Assembly: GCF_039534975.1 (NCBI RefSeq)
Contig: NZ_BAAAWH010000001.1
Coordinates: forward strand, 558,001-622,000
Direction of reading: 5' to 3'
Length of the DNA stretch: 64,000 nucleotides
From: Microbacterium terregens
GTDB taxonomy: Bacteria > Actinomycetota > Actinomycetes > Actinomycetales > Microbacteriaceae
The notes below the pieces were generated by a model, which did no database searches, was not told where the DNA came from, and was given only the letters and a program-made list of their open reading frames with translations. Position numbers and translations under genes: made by a program. Shown piece after piece: positions 36,793 through 47,444 of this stretch; the first letter of the stretch is position 1; every line of letters starts with the position of its first letter.

Positions 36793-38256
36793 ATGACTGT
36801 CACGTTCGACGCGACGTGGTGGCTGGTCCTGGTTTTTCTCACGGACATCACCATTCGCGTCGCCGCGATCATCGTCGTGCCGCGCAATCGCCGTCCGACC
36901 GCGGCCATGGCATGGCTGCTCGCGATCTACTTCATTCCGCTGATCGGGGTCTTCCTCTTTCTGCTCATCGGCAATCCGCGGCTTCCCCGCAAGCGCCGCC
37001 GCATGCAGCAGGAGATCAACACCTACATCCACGAGACCAGCGAGTCGCTCGACTTCGGGACGCTGCGCCCGAACGCACCGGACTGGTTCACCTCGTTGGT
37101 GACGCTCAATCGCAATCTCGGTGCCATGCCGTTGGCGGGCGACAACGCGGCGCACCTGATCTCGGACTACCAGCAGAGCCTCGACGACATGGCGGACGCG
37201 ATCCGGCAGGCGACCCGGTACGTACACATCGAGTTCTACATCCTGCAGACGGACACCGCGACGGACAACCTGTTCCGTGCCCTGGAAGAGGTCGCCGCAC
37301 GCGGCGTCACCGTGCGGGTCCTGCTCGACCACTGGGCCAACCGCGGCAAGCCGTTCTACAAGAAGACCTTGAAGAGGCTCGACGCGATGGGGGCCCAATG
37401 GCACCTGATGCTGCCGGTCCAGCCGTTCAAGGGCAAGTATCAGCGCCCCGACCTGCGCAACCACCGCAAGCTTCTGGTGATCGACGGCAACGTCGCGTTC
37501 ATGGGTTCGCAGAACGTCACGGACTCCACGTACAACTTGAAGAAGAACATCAAGCGGGGGCTGCACTGGGTCGACCTGATGGCGCGGCTGGAGGGGCCCG
37601 TGGTTGCGTCGGTCAACGCGGTCTTCCTCTCGGACTGGTTCAGTGAGACCAACGAGGTCCTGACCGACGAGATCGACCTGTTCGACGTGACGTCCGGCCC
37701 CGGCGATCTGGACTGCCAGATCATCCCTTCCGGCCCCGGTTTCGAATTCGAGAACAATCTGCGGCTCTTCCTCGGCCTCATCTACTACGCCCAGCGCAAG
37801 ATCATCATCGTCAGCCCCTACTTCGTGCCCGACGAGGCGCTGCTGCTCGCGATCACGACCGCCTGCCATCGCGGTCTGCACGTCGAGCTGTTCGTCTCGG
37901 AGGAGGGCGACCAGGCGATCGTCTACCACGCCCAGCGCAGCTACTACGAGGTGCTGCTGCGCGCGGGTGTGAAGATCTGGATGTACCGCAAGCCCTTCAT
38001 CCTGCACAGCAAGTCGATGACCATCGACGACGGCTTCGGCATCATCGGGTCCAGCAACATGGACATGCGCTCGTTCGGTCTCAACATGGAGATCTCGATG
38101 CTCGTGCGGGGTGAGCAGTTCGTCACCGAGATGCGCGACGTCGAGGCGAGCTACCGTGCGCTGAGCCGCCAGCTCACGCTCGAGGAGTGGGAGAAGCAGC
38201 CGCTTCGTTCCACGGTGCTGGACAACCTGGCCCGGCTGACCTCCGCACTGCAGTGA
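36793..38256 (+). CDS. cls: Cardiolipin synthase
   Basis: Membrane phospholipase-D family enzyme that makes cardiolipin, 487 aa. Two N-terminal hydrophobic segments (~9-31 and 38-60) are followed by two HKD motifs: NHRKLLVIDGN near residue 227 and LHSKSMTIDDG near 405, the catalytic His/Lys/Asp sets. ATG at 36793 has GGGGAGG 7 nt upstream; a TTG one codon earlier is less likely. Confidence 0.95.
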   Translation: MTVTFDATWWLVLVFLTDITIRVAAIIVVPRNRRPTAAMAWLLAIYFIPLIGVFLFLLIGNPRLPRKRRRMQQEINTYIHETSESLDFGTLRPNAPDWFTSLVTLNRNLGAMPLAGDNAAHLISDYQQSLDDMADAIRQATRYVHIEFYILQTDTATDNLFRALEEVAARGVTVRVLLDHWANRGKPFYKKTLKRLDAMGAQWHLMLPVQPFKGKYQRPDLRNHRKLLVIDGNVAFMGSQNVTDSTYNLKKNIKRGLHWVDLMARLEGPVVASVNAVFLSDWFSETNEVLTDEIDLFDVTSGPGDLDCQIIPSGPGFEFENNLRLFLGLIYYAQRKIIIVSPYFVPDEALLLAITTACHRGLHVELFVSEEGDQAIVYHAQRSYYEVLLRAGVKIWMYRKPFILHSKSMTIDDGFGIIGSSNMDMRSFGLNMEISMLVRGEQFVTEMRDVEASYRALSRQLTLEEWEKQPLRSTVLDNLARLTSALQ

Positions 38257-38331
38257 CACGCGGAGCGGTCGTGACATCTCCGTGACCGGATTCCCTGGCG
38301 GCGTCCAGTCGTGATGCGGCAGGATCGGCTC

Positions 38332-39057
38332 ATGATCCTCGCGCGACGCCTGCTCGCTCTGCCCGCCGCCGTGCTGCTCGCCGGCATCGCCCTCGCCGGA
38401 TGCGCGACTCCGGTCGCCGGCGGGCCGTCCTCCAGCCCCGGTTCCTCCACGGGGGGAAGCACCGAGCAGGAGATCGACGCCGCATGGCTGGACAACGGGC
38501 GCATGATCGGCATCGTCACGCAGGGCAGTTCGGGCTGCGTGCCCATCGCCGAGGACGCGACCCTCGACGGTGCGGTGCTCAGCGTCACGCTCGTCGAGCC
38601 CGACGCGCAGACCGCCTGCACCGCGGACTACGCCCCGCGGGTCACGCTCGTCTCGCTGCCCGAGGGCGTGGATCCCGCCCAGGATCTGGAGATCCAGGTG
38701 ACCGGTGACGGCCGGCACGGCGACACCGACCTCGACGGCGTCGCGGGGCTCACCCCCGGCGCCGAGACCGACTACCTGCCGACCGCCGGTTGGACCGATG
38801 CGGACGGCCAGTTCGTGATCCTGACGTGGGGGTCGTCGACCTGCGCGCCGATGATCGAGACCGTCACGACCTCGGGTCCGTCCGACGTCACCGTCGTCTT
38901 CGCGTCACCGCCGGCGGATCAGGTCTGCACCATGGACATGGCGCCGCGCGCCGTGATCGCCACCGTCCAGGGCCTGGAGGATGACTCCGAGACCTTCGCG
39001 GTGCTCACCGGCGCCGAGTTCGACAACGTGCGCATTCCCATCGTCGGCGAGCACTGA
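38332..39057 (+). CDS. Putative lipoprotein
   Basis: 241-aa hypothetical lipoprotein. The signal sequence ends in the lipobox LAGC (Cys at residue ~24), followed by a Ser/Gly-rich linker (GGPSSSPGSSTGG). The mature part appears to contain two copies of a ~100-residue module, each with a pattern like WGSSTCAP / GSSGCVP, then VTVVFASPPADQVCTMDMAPRA / SVTLVEPDAQTACTADYAPRV; the paired Cys residues may form disulfides. ATG at 38332 is chosen because it begins the signal peptide; ATG at 38314 is also possible. Function unknown. Confidence 0.75.
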   Translation: MILARRLLALPAAVLLAGIALAGCATPVAGGPSSSPGSSTGGSTEQEIDAAWLDNGRMIGIVTQGSSGCVPIAEDATLDGAVLSVTLVEPDAQTACTADYAPRVTLVSLPEGVDPAQDLEIQVTGDGRHGDTDLDGVAGLTPGAETDYLPTAGWTDADGQFVILTWGSSTCAPMIETVTTSGPSDVTVVFASPPADQVCTMDMAPRAVIATVQGLEDDSETFAVLTGAEFDNVRIPIVGEH

Positions 39058-39068
39058 CGTCGGCCCAC

Positions 39069-39090
39069 GGATGCCGCGGCCGCGGCATCC
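39069..39090. terminator. 22-bp perfect palindrome after the lipoprotein gene
   Basis: GGATGCCGCGG followed at once by its exact reverse complement, 12 bp after the lipoprotein stop. It would form an 11-bp stem without a loop or, more likely, a 9-bp stem with a tetraloop. There is no T run, so termination is only a guess. It is also two back-to-back copies of the GGATGCC word that is frequent in this window. Confidence 0.4.
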
Positions 39091-39110
39091 GCCCTGCACG
39101 CGCACGTCAG

Positions 39111-39182
39111 CGCTGCGCGGGACTGCGGACCGCTGCGCGGGTCTGCGGACCGCTGCGCAGGTCTGCGGACCGCTGCGCAGGT
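39111..39182. repeat. 20-bp tandem repeat, 3.6 copies
   Basis: Unit CGCTGCGCGGGTCTGCGGAC with starts at 39111, 39131, 39151 and 39171 (last copy partial), differing by one or two bases. It leads straight into the 74-bp hairpin array. Confidence 0.88.
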
Positions 39183-39184
39183 TC

Positions 39185-39480
39185 GCTCCGCAGTCGCTTT
39201 CCGCGACCCCTACGCTCGCCCGCGCGCGGAGAGTGACTGCGGAGCGCCGGGACGTTTCGCTCCGCAGTCGCTTTCTGCGACCCCTACGCTCGCTCGCGCG
39301 CGGAAAGTGGCTCCGGAGCGCCGGGACGTTTCGCTCCGCAGTCGCTTTCTGCGGCCGTTGTGCTCGCTCGCGTGCGGAATGTGACTGCGGAGCGCCGGGA
39401 CGTTTCGCTCCGCAGTCGCTTTCTGCGGCCGTTGTGCTCGCTCGCGCGCGGAATGTGACTGCGGAGCGCCGGCGTCGGCG
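39185..39480. repeat. 74-bp hairpin repeat array upstream of the DUF559 gene
   Basis: Four units start GCTCCGCAGTCGCTTTC at 39185, 39259, 39333 and 39407, a period of exactly 74 bp. Each unit ends in GACTGCGGAGC (one copy GGCTCCGGAGC), so each folds as an 11-bp stem closing a ~40-nt interior with a variable middle (ACCCCTAC or GCCGTTGT). The same stem sequence defines the array on the other side of the gene. Confidence 0.92.
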
Positions 39481-39570
39481 ACTCCTCCCGCGCAGCGCGC
39501 ACGCCGAGGTTGTCCCCAGTACGTGCGCGATGGGTCGCGCGCAAGTGTGCGCGGACGTCAGCGTGGACGG

Positions 39571-40560
39571 ATGCCGCGTCCGTCGCTTCCGCCACATCTC
39601 GGCTCCGTGTTCACCGTGGCGGACGCCCGTCGCGCGGGGGTTACGCCTTCGCGGCTGCGCGCGCGGGACCTCGAGGCGCCGTATCGCGGCCTGCGTGTCG
39701 TCCGCGCTGACGGCTTCCGGCCGCGGACCTCGGCGCTGAGCGCGGGTGAGACGGCCGCGAGCGAACTGCGCGCACGGGCCATCGCGTTCGCGCGCACGAT
39801 GCCGGCGAACCAGTACTTCACCCACGTCACGGCGGCGGTCCTCTGGGGGCTTCCGGTACCGTCGTCGCTTCTGCGCGACACGTTCGGTCGCCTTCGGCCG
39901 CTCGACGTCGGAGTGTTCTCCCCGCTGCGGCATCCGCGTCACGCCGGCGTCCGGGGGCACCAGGTCAGACCCGGGAGCGCGCGGGTGATCGAGCACGGGC
40001 TGTCCGGGGTGCGCCTGACGACCGCTGCGAGCACGTGGGCGATGCTCGGGGCCGTCATCGTGGACGAGTACGACCTCGTCGCCGTCGGTGACGCGGTCGT
40101 GCGGGAGCAGATGTTCCGCGACGACCCTCCGCCCCTCGCAACGCCGGACCAGCTCCGTGCCGCAGCGGCCGCCGGTCGTCGGGTCGGCATCCGGGCGCTC
40201 CGCCGCGCGCTGCCCCGCGTGCGCGTCCGCTCGGCTTCGCGCATGGAGACGCGATGCCGGCTGATCCTCGTGGACGCGGGGATGCCGGAACCAGAACTGA
40301 ACTTCGCCGTCCGCGACGAGACGGGCGAGCTCGTCGCGTGCGTCGACCTGGCCTATCCGGAGCTGATGATCGCGATCGAGTACGAGGGCGAACAGCACCT
40401 CACCGATCCCGCGCAGTGGGCGAAGGACATCGCGCGGTACGAGGCCTTGGCCGCGATGGGGTGGTTCGTCGTCCGGGTCACCAAGTCCGATGTCTTCGAC
40501 GGTGCATCCGCGCTCGTGCGGCGGGTGCGGCAGGCGCGTCGGTCCCGCGCGGACGTGTGA
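39571..40560 (+). CDS. AbiEi-like/DUF559 domain protein, putative nuclease
   Basis: 329 aa. The N-terminus (~5-40, FTVADARRAGVTPSRLRARD, APYRGLRVV) matches the winged-helix start of AbiEi-type antitoxin-like proteins. The C-terminus (~235-325) is a DUF559/Vsr-like domain of the PD-(D/E)XK nuclease fold with a candidate core VACVDLAYPELMIAIEYEGE (Asp, Glu, Glu), then HL and a final VVRVTKSDVF strand. Such proteins are common in Microbacteriaceae but their job is unknown. ATG at 39571 is preferred, since CAGCGT lies 6 nt before it; an in-frame start at 39523 is possible. The gene stands alone between two arrays of CTCCGCAGTC hairpins. No AbiEii toxin partner is adjacent. Confidence 0.78.
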   Translation: MPRPSLPPHLGSVFTVADARRAGVTPSRLRARDLEAPYRGLRVVRADGFRPRTSALSAGETAASELRARAIAFARTMPANQYFTHVTAAVLWGLPVPSSLLRDTFGRLRPLDVGVFSPLRHPRHAGVRGHQVRPGSARVIEHGLSGVRLTTAASTWAMLGAVIVDEYDLVAVGDAVVREQMFRDDPPPLATPDQLRAAAAAGRRVGIRALRRALPRVRVRSASRMETRCRLILVDAGMPEPELNFAVRDETGELVACVDLAYPELMIAIEYEGEQHLTDPAQWAKDIARYEALAAMGWFVVRVTKSDVFDGASALVRRVRQARRSRADV

Positions 40561-40584
40561 CCCGCGCGCCGCGCCGCGCATGTG

Positions 40585-41063
40585 TTCCGCAGTCAGTGGT
40601 TGCGGCATCCGCGCGCGTGCGTCCCGCGGAATCCGACTGCGGAGCCACGGGGGCCGCGCCGCGTATGTGTGCCGCAGTCAGAAGCCGCGGCATCCGTCCG
40701 CGTGCGTCCCGCGGAAACGGACTGTGGAGCACCGGGTCCGCGCCGTGCGTGCGCTCCGCAGTCAGAAGCCGCGGCGTCCGTCCGCGTGCGTCCCGCAGAA
40801 ACCGACTGCGAAGCACCGGGTCCGCGCAGTGCGCTCCGCAGTCAGAAGCCGCGGCATCCGCGCGCGTGCGTCCCGCAGAAACGGACTGCGGAGCCCGGGG
40901 GACCCGCGCCGCGTATGCGCTCCGCAGTCAGAAGCCGCGGCGTCCGCGCGCGCGTCCCGCGGAAACCGACTGCGGAGCACCGGTCCGCGCCGTGCGTGTG
41001 CTCCGCAGTCAGTAGTTGCGGGACACCCCGGGTACACGCCCGCAGAAACGGACTGCGGAGCAC
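40585..41063. repeat. 80-86 bp hairpin repeat array downstream of the DUF559 gene
   Basis: Six units with CCGCAGTCAG at 40587, 40672, 40756, 40836, 40922 and 41003. Most open CTCCGCAGTCAGAAGCCGCG and close with GACTGCGGAGC, with interiors such as CGTGCGTCCCGC(A/G)GAAA. Arms are kept while spacers drift, and the first two copies begin TTCCGCAG and TGCCGCAG. The region 40561-41083 holds no gene. Confidence 0.92.
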
Positions 41064-41083
41064 CAGGGGGCGCGGCGCGCGCG

Positions 41084-41317
41084 CTACGGCTCGCGCAGGA
41101 CCAGCAGCTCGCCGATCTCGCAGTCCAGCACGCGGCAGAGCGCGGCGAGGGTGGAGTACCGGATCGCGCGGGCGCGATCGTTCTTGAGCACCGAGAGGTT
41201 CACGACCGAGACCCCGACCAGCTCCGAGAGCCGGGTCAGCGTCATTCCCCGCGCCTCGAGCAGCTCGTCGAGCCGGCAGTGCACGCCGCTCGGACCCTCG
41301 TCCTCTGCGGGGGTCAC
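41084..41317 (-). CDS. XRE-family HTH regulator (YozG-like)
   Basis: 77-aa DNA-binding protein, essentially a single Cro/C1-type helix-turn-helix: LDELLEARGMTLTRLSELVGVSVVNLSVLKNDRARAIRYSTLAALCRVLDCEIGELL. Small regulators of this kind are usually paired with a DUF2975 membrane protein, as here. GTG at 41317 overlaps the DUF2975 stop by 4 nt. It probably controls its own operon through the dyad at 42025-42059; that link is inference. Confidence 0.88.
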   Translation of the reverse strand: MTPAEDEGPSGVHCRLDELLEARGMTLTRLSELVGVSVVNLSVLKNDRARAIRYSTLAALCRVLDCEIGELLVLREP

Positions 41318-41928
41318 ACGAGTCCCTCGGTGTCGCGCTGCAGGCGCTGCCCGCGATCGAACACGAACGACAGCGCGAGCACGGCGACGCCGGCCAGCAG
41401 AACCCCGGGCTCGAAGGAGAACCCGACGAGGAAGACGTCGCCGGCGATCGGGTTGAGCTCCGAGGCGGCCATCATGCGTCCGAGCCCTCCCAGCCCGCCG
41501 GAGAGCACGCTGCCGACAAGCAGCGCACCGCCGGCGATCTGGGTCGCGACGACCAATGATCGGTGGAAGGGGCGCTTCCACATCAGCAGCAAGAAGAAGT
41601 AGACGATCGCCCCCGCGGTGGTCGCGGCGGTGAGCGCGCCGAATCCGATCCCGGCCGCCACGAGGCCCCGGGTGGCGTCGCCGAGGCCGGTCGCGAGAAC
41701 CCACGCCGTCTCGAACGTCGCCGATTGGATGCCCGCGCCTGCCCCGGATGCGGCGTGCGGAACCTCCGCGTCCGTGAGCAGTCCCACCGGGGTGGTGCCG
41801 GCAGCGATCTGGGCGATCTGGCGGATGGGCGGCAGCAGCAGCAGGATTCCGACGACCGCGGCCGCGGCGACGAACAGCCCGAGGATGCCCCGTTCGATGC
41901 TCTGGGACACAGTTGCGGGAGTGGTCAT
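41314..41928 (-). CDS. DUF2975 membrane protein
   Basis: 204 aa with four hydrophobic segments (~14-40, 85-120, 122-145, 168-190) in the order typical of DUF2975; function unknown. It ends in FDRGQRLQRDTEGLV, close to the usual family ending before the coupled XRE regulator. ATG at 41928 is followed by a short polar start. Transcription would come from the region 41929-42060, which carries a clear inverted repeat. Confidence 0.82.
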   Translation of the reverse strand: MTTPATVSQSIERGILGLFVAAAAVVGILLLLPPIRQIAQIAAGTTPVGLLTDAEVPHAASGAGAGIQSATFETAWVLATGLGDATRGLVAAGIGFGALTAATTAGAIVYFFLLLMWKRPFHRSLVVATQIAGGALLVGSVLSGGLGGLGRMMAASELNPIAGDVFLVGFSFEPGVLLAGVAVLALSFVFDRGQRLQRDTEGLV

Positions 41929-42024
41929 CAGAGGAGTCCTTCCATTTCGCGCTGCCCAGGAAGCCTTCCCGCAGCGTCATTCGCTCGAGCGCGGGCCGGC
42001 CAGGGATGCGCCGCTCGACAGATT

Positions 42025-42059
42025 CATATCGATAATCGTTATTATCGAGAAACGATATG
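42025..42059. promoter_or_regulatory. Candidate operator of the DUF2975/XRE operon
   Basis: An A+T-rich island in G+C-rich DNA. TCGATAAT and ATTATCGA form a perfect 8-bp inverted repeat with a 4-bp centre (42029-42048), nested in outer arms CATATCG (42025-42031) and CGATATG (42053-42059). It lies about 100 bp upstream of the DUF2975 start. A Cro-like dimer site bound by the adjacent XRE protein is the simplest reading. Confidence 0.6.
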
Positions 42060-42222
42060 CGGAGGGGATGCCGGTGTCAACCGTCCGCGATACTCCACCG
42101 CGCCGGCGGTGCCAAGGCGCTATGCCCATGGCGAACACCGGCGTAACGGCATCCGCCCGTCGTTACCCTCGATGTAAGGCGCTCCCAGTGCGCCCGTTGG
42201 CCCAGTGCCGGAGGAATGGATG

Positions 42223-44751
<2,529 letters not shown>

Positions 44752-44777
44752 GCCTCGATCCGGCGGAGCCCGGAAAG

Positions 44778-44868
44778 CGAAGAGCGGATGCTGTGGGCCC
44801 ACGCGCCCCGAGGCTCCACGCAGCGCGACGCGATGCGTGGAGAGGGCGTGGGGAGCATCCGCTCTTCG
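44778..44868 (+). repeat. Large hairpin after clpC containing a GGGCCCACGC element
   Basis: CGAAGAGCGGATGCT (44778-44792) pairs perfectly over 15 bp with 44854-44868. Inside, CCCACGC pairs with GCGTGGG, and CTCCACGCA (44814-44822) with TGCGTGGAG (44834-44842). It may stop clpC transcription but has no U tract. The inner 44794-44855 matches 49110-49172 in its two arms, so it is a repeat copy. Confidence 0.85.
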
Positions 44869-44902
44869 TCGTCGTGGGTCCGCGCGAGCCCGTGCCCGCC
44901 CC

Positions 44903-44963
44903 GTTCACTTGCCCTGTTTGTACGCCGGGAGCGCCTTTCCGCGTACAAACAGGGCAAGTGAAC
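44903..44963. repeat. Long hairpin element, TTGCCCTG family, copy 2
   Basis: GTTCACTTGCCCTGTTTGTA (+CGC) at 44903-44925 is a perfect 23-bp reverse complement of 44941-44963, with a 15-nt loop. Against copy 1 at 25418 the stem has TT/AA in place of GA/TC, so pairing is conserved where sequence is not. Confidence 0.93.
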
Positions 44964-44998
44964 GAGGGGGGCGATCCTGGGAAAGGCGGACGCGGCCG

Positions 44999-45004
44999 TA
45001 GGCT
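44999..45004 (+). promoter_or_regulatory. -10 box of argA, leaderless type
   Basis: TAGGCT, then 6 nt (GGGTCG), then GTG at 45011. Identical in hexamer and spacing to mdh and kynA. Confidence 0.5.
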
Positions 45005-45010
45005 GGGTCG

Positions 45011-45514
45011 GTGAGCGAATACACGGTGCGGGCGGCGCGGGCGGCGGATATCCGCGGCATCCGTGATCTGCTCGAGCCGTACGTGCAGAGGCGGATCCTG
45101 CTCGGCAAGGACCTCGTCGTCCTGTACGAGGCCGTTCAGCAGTTCGTGGTCGCCGAGGATCCGGCCGGGGAGCTGATCGGATGCGGCGCCCTGCACGTCA
45201 TCTGGGAGGACCTCGGCGAGGTCCGCACCCTGATCGTCGCGGACGAGTGGCTGCACCACGGGGTCGGCGGCGAGATCGTGACGGCCCTCGAGGCGAACGC
45301 GCGCGGTCTCGGCCTGACGCGCCTGTTCTGTCTGACGTTCGAGGTCGACTTCTTCACCCGCCGAGGATTCACCCCGATCGGCGAGCAGATCGTCGATCCC
45401 GACGTGTACTCGCAGCTCATTCGCAGCCCTGACGAGGGCGTCGCGGAGTTCCTCGACCTCGCCCACGTCAAGCCGAACACGCTCGGCAATACGCGGATGC
45501 TCAAGCACCTCTAG
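45011..45514 (+). CDS. argA: Amino-acid N-acetyltransferase (N-acetylglutamate synthase)
   Basis: GNAT-fold enzyme of 167 aa, the short actinobacterial ArgA type that makes N-acetylglutamate for arginine synthesis. The start VRAARAADIRGIRDLLEPYVQRRIL is characteristic; the acetyl-CoA site is in EVRTLIVADEWLHHGVGGEIV near 75-95, and the fold ends with TRLFCLTFEVDFFTRRGF. GTG at 45011 follows TAGGCT by 6 nt. The gene stands alone, convergent with the paa operon, with the stops 17 bp apart. Confidence 0.88.
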   Translation: MSEYTVRAARAADIRGIRDLLEPYVQRRILLGKDLVVLYEAVQQFVVAEDPAGELIGCGALHVIWEDLGEVRTLIVADEWLHHGVGGEIVTALEANARGLGLTRLFCLTFEVDFFTRRGFTPIGEQIVDPDVYSQLIRSPDEGVAEFLDLAHVKPNTLGNTRMLKHL

Positions 45515-45531
45515 ACGGCAAGAGCGGCCGC

Positions 45532-46302
45532 TCAGCGCCCGACGAACACCGCCGGCCGCTTCTGCTGGAACGCCGCGAAACCCTCTCGATAGTCGTCCGT
45601 ATCGCACAGCGCGGCCTGCGCGGCGTTCTCCAGATCCACGGCATCCCACAGCGCGAGGCGCTCGTCGCGGATCCGCGCCACGAGTGCCTTGCTCGCCTGG
45701 AACGCCGCGGTGGCGCCGGAGGCCGCACGGGATGCCGCCTCCACCGTCGCGGGCAGCACGTCGTCGCCGGGGAACACGCGTGAGAAGAGACCGGACTGCA
45801 CCGCCTCGGTGCCGCTCATGAGGCGCCCGGTGTAGATCAGGTCGAGGGTCTTGTGAGCGCCGAGGCGCTCGTAGAACAGCGCGTGTCCGCCCGAGTCCAG
45901 GGTCGCCCCCAGGGCCGCGAACGGGGAGCCGATCTTGGCGGTGTCGGCGACGTAGACCACATCCGTCGCGATCAGCAGCCCCAGGCCGACGCCGAGGCAC
46001 GCGCCCTGCGCGGCCGCGAACGTCGGGGCGGGAAAGGCCGCCATGCGCCGCAGCAGCGGGGTGACCAGTCCGCTCAGGTACCCCAGCACGTCGTCGTCGC
46101 GCGGATCGACGTCCGAGATGTCGCGGCCTGCGCAGAACGCGGGCCCCTCGCCGCGCAGGATCAGCGCGCGCACTCCGGCGGCTTCGGCGGCGTCGTACGC
46201 GCGGCCGAGCTCGCCCAGCGCCGACTCATCGAGCGCGTTGCGCTTCGCGGGGGCGTTCAGCACGACGTGCGCGACGTCATCTGCGATGGTGAGGTCGATC
46301 AT
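45532..46302 (-). CDS. Enoyl-CoA hydratase/isomerase of the paa operon
   Basis: Crotonase-family protein, 256 aa. The oxyanion-hole pieces are GEGPAFCAGRDIS near 63-75 and AAQGACLGVGLGLLIATD near 105-120, with an acidic residue in LGATLDSGG. It is the last gene of the paaABCDE operon, 8 bp after paaE. It could be PaaG (ring-opened oxepin isomerase) or PaaF (dehydroadipyl-CoA hydratase); sequence alone does not decide. ATG at 46302. Confidence 0.85.
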   Translation of the reverse strand: MIDLTIADDVAHVVLNAPAKRNALDESALGELGRAYDAAEAAGVRALILRGEGPAFCAGRDISDVDPRDDDVLGYLSGLVTPLLRRMAAFPAPTFAAAQGACLGVGLGLLIATDVVYVADTAKIGSPFAALGATLDSGGHALFYERLGAHKTLDLIYTGRLMSGTEAVQSGLFSRVFPGDDVLPATVEAASRAASGATAAFQASKALVARIRDERLALWDAVDLENAAQAALCDTDDYREGFAAFQQKRPAVFVGR

Positions 46303-46310
46303 TGCGGCTC

Positions 46311-47444
46311 CTAGACGTCGTAGTCCACGACGACACGATCGGTCGTCGGATGGGACTGGCAGGTCAGCACGTACCCGCGCTCGATCTCGTCGGGTTCGAG
46401 CGCGAAGTTCTGCGTCATGCGCACGTCGCCCTCGACCAGGCGGGCGCGACATGTGCCGCACACCCCGCCCGCGCAGGCGAACGGCACGTCGCCGCGGACG
46501 CGGAGCGCGGCATCCAGGATCGCCTCGTTCGCCGCGACGGGCGACTGCACGGTCGAGGACAGCCCGTCCAGGGTGAACTCGACGGTGCGCGTCTCGTCGC
46601 CCGGGCGCACGTCGACGGGTCGGCCACGGTCGACGCGGGGCTCGTCGGCATCCGTCGTGAACAGCTCGAAGCGGATGTCGCCCGCCGGCACTCCGCGACG
46701 CGCCAGGGTGTCGCGGCACAGGGTGACCAGTTCGAACGGCCCGCACAGGAACCACTCGGTGACGGATGCCGGATGCACCAGCTTGTCGAGGATCGCGTCG
46801 AGCTTCTGAGCGTCGATGCGACCCGACAGCAGAGGGGCCGCCCGCTGCTCGCGGGAGAGCACGTGGTGCAGCGCCAGGCGTGCCGGGTAGCGGTCCTTCA
46901 GATCGGCGAGCTCCTCCAGGAACATCACGTCCTGCGTCGCGCGGTTGGTGTAGACGAGCGTGAAGCGGGCGGTCGGCGATGCGGCGAGGACCGATGCCGC
47001 GAGCGACATCATCGGCGTGATGCCCGAGCCGGCGGCGATCCCGGCCAGGTGCGCGCCGTCGAGGTCGGGGAGGTTCGAGGTGAAGGTTCCCTCGGGGCTC
47101 ATCACGTCGACGCGGTCTCCCGCCTTCAGGTTCTCGTGGGCCCATACCGAGAACAGGCCGCCGAGGTCGCGCTTGATGGCGATGGACAGCTCGGTCCCCG
47201 AGCCTGGCGATCCGGCGGACGACGGCGGCCGGCAGATCGAGTAGCTGCGGCGGACTTCGCGCCCGTCGACGTGCGCGCGCAGCGCGACGTACTGGCCGGG
47301 CAGGTAGTCGTAGTCGCCCTGCAGCTCGGGCGGGACCGCGAAGGTCACCTCGATGCTCTCGGCCGTGAGCGGGCGCACCTCGGCGACCTCGAGTTCGTGG
47401 AAGCGTGCCCGGCGGCGCGTGGCGGTGTTCACCGGCGCGCTCAC
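46311..47444 (-). CDS. paaE: Phenylacetyl-CoA epoxidase subunit PaaE (reductase)
   Basis: Electron-transfer subunit that passes electrons from NADPH to the PaaA di-iron site, 377 aa. The N-terminal FAD domain has RRSYSICRPP near 66; the NAD(P) domain has GIAAGSGITPMMSLAA and FLCGPFELV; the C-terminal plant-type 2Fe-2S domain has CAGGVCGTCRARL (Cys-x4-Cys-x2-Cys) and a later Cys in LTCQSHP. GTG at 47444 overlaps paaD's stop by 4 nt. Confidence 0.95.
   Translation of the reverse strand: MSAPVNTATRRRARFHELEVAEVRPLTAESIEVTFAVPPELQGDYDYLPGQYVALRAHVDGREVRRSYSICRPPSSAGSPGSGTELSIAIKRDLGGLFSVWAHENLKAGDRVDVMSPEGTFTSNLPDLDGAHLAGIAAGSGITPMMSLAASVLAASPTARFTLVYTNRATQDVMFLEELADLKDRYPARLALHHVLSREQRAAPLLSGRIDAQKLDAILDKLVHPASVTEWFLCGPFELVTLCRDTLARRGVPAGDIRFELFTTDADEPRVDRGRPVDVRPGDETRTVEFTLDGLSSTVQSPVAANEAILDAALRVRGDVPFACAGGVCGTCRARLVEGDVRMTQNFALEPDEIERGYVLTCQSHPTTDRVVVDYDV

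Noticed and set aside
36442..38718. A 2.3-kb open frame on the minus strand continuing upstream of the DUF4192 gene
   Set aside because: It is antisense to cardiolipin synthase, has Arg/Asp-rich shadow composition and no domain. It is open only because of high third-position G+C.
39571..40560. DUF559 gene as half of an AbiE toxin-antitoxin pair
   Set aside because: No AbiEii nucleotidyltransferase gene is adjacent, and the C-terminus is nuclease-like rather than an antitoxin tail.
40585..41063. Downstream hairpin array as a CRISPR
   Set aside because: Unit interiors are similar to one another rather than unique, repeats are not ~30 bp with equal spacers, and no cas gene is nearby.
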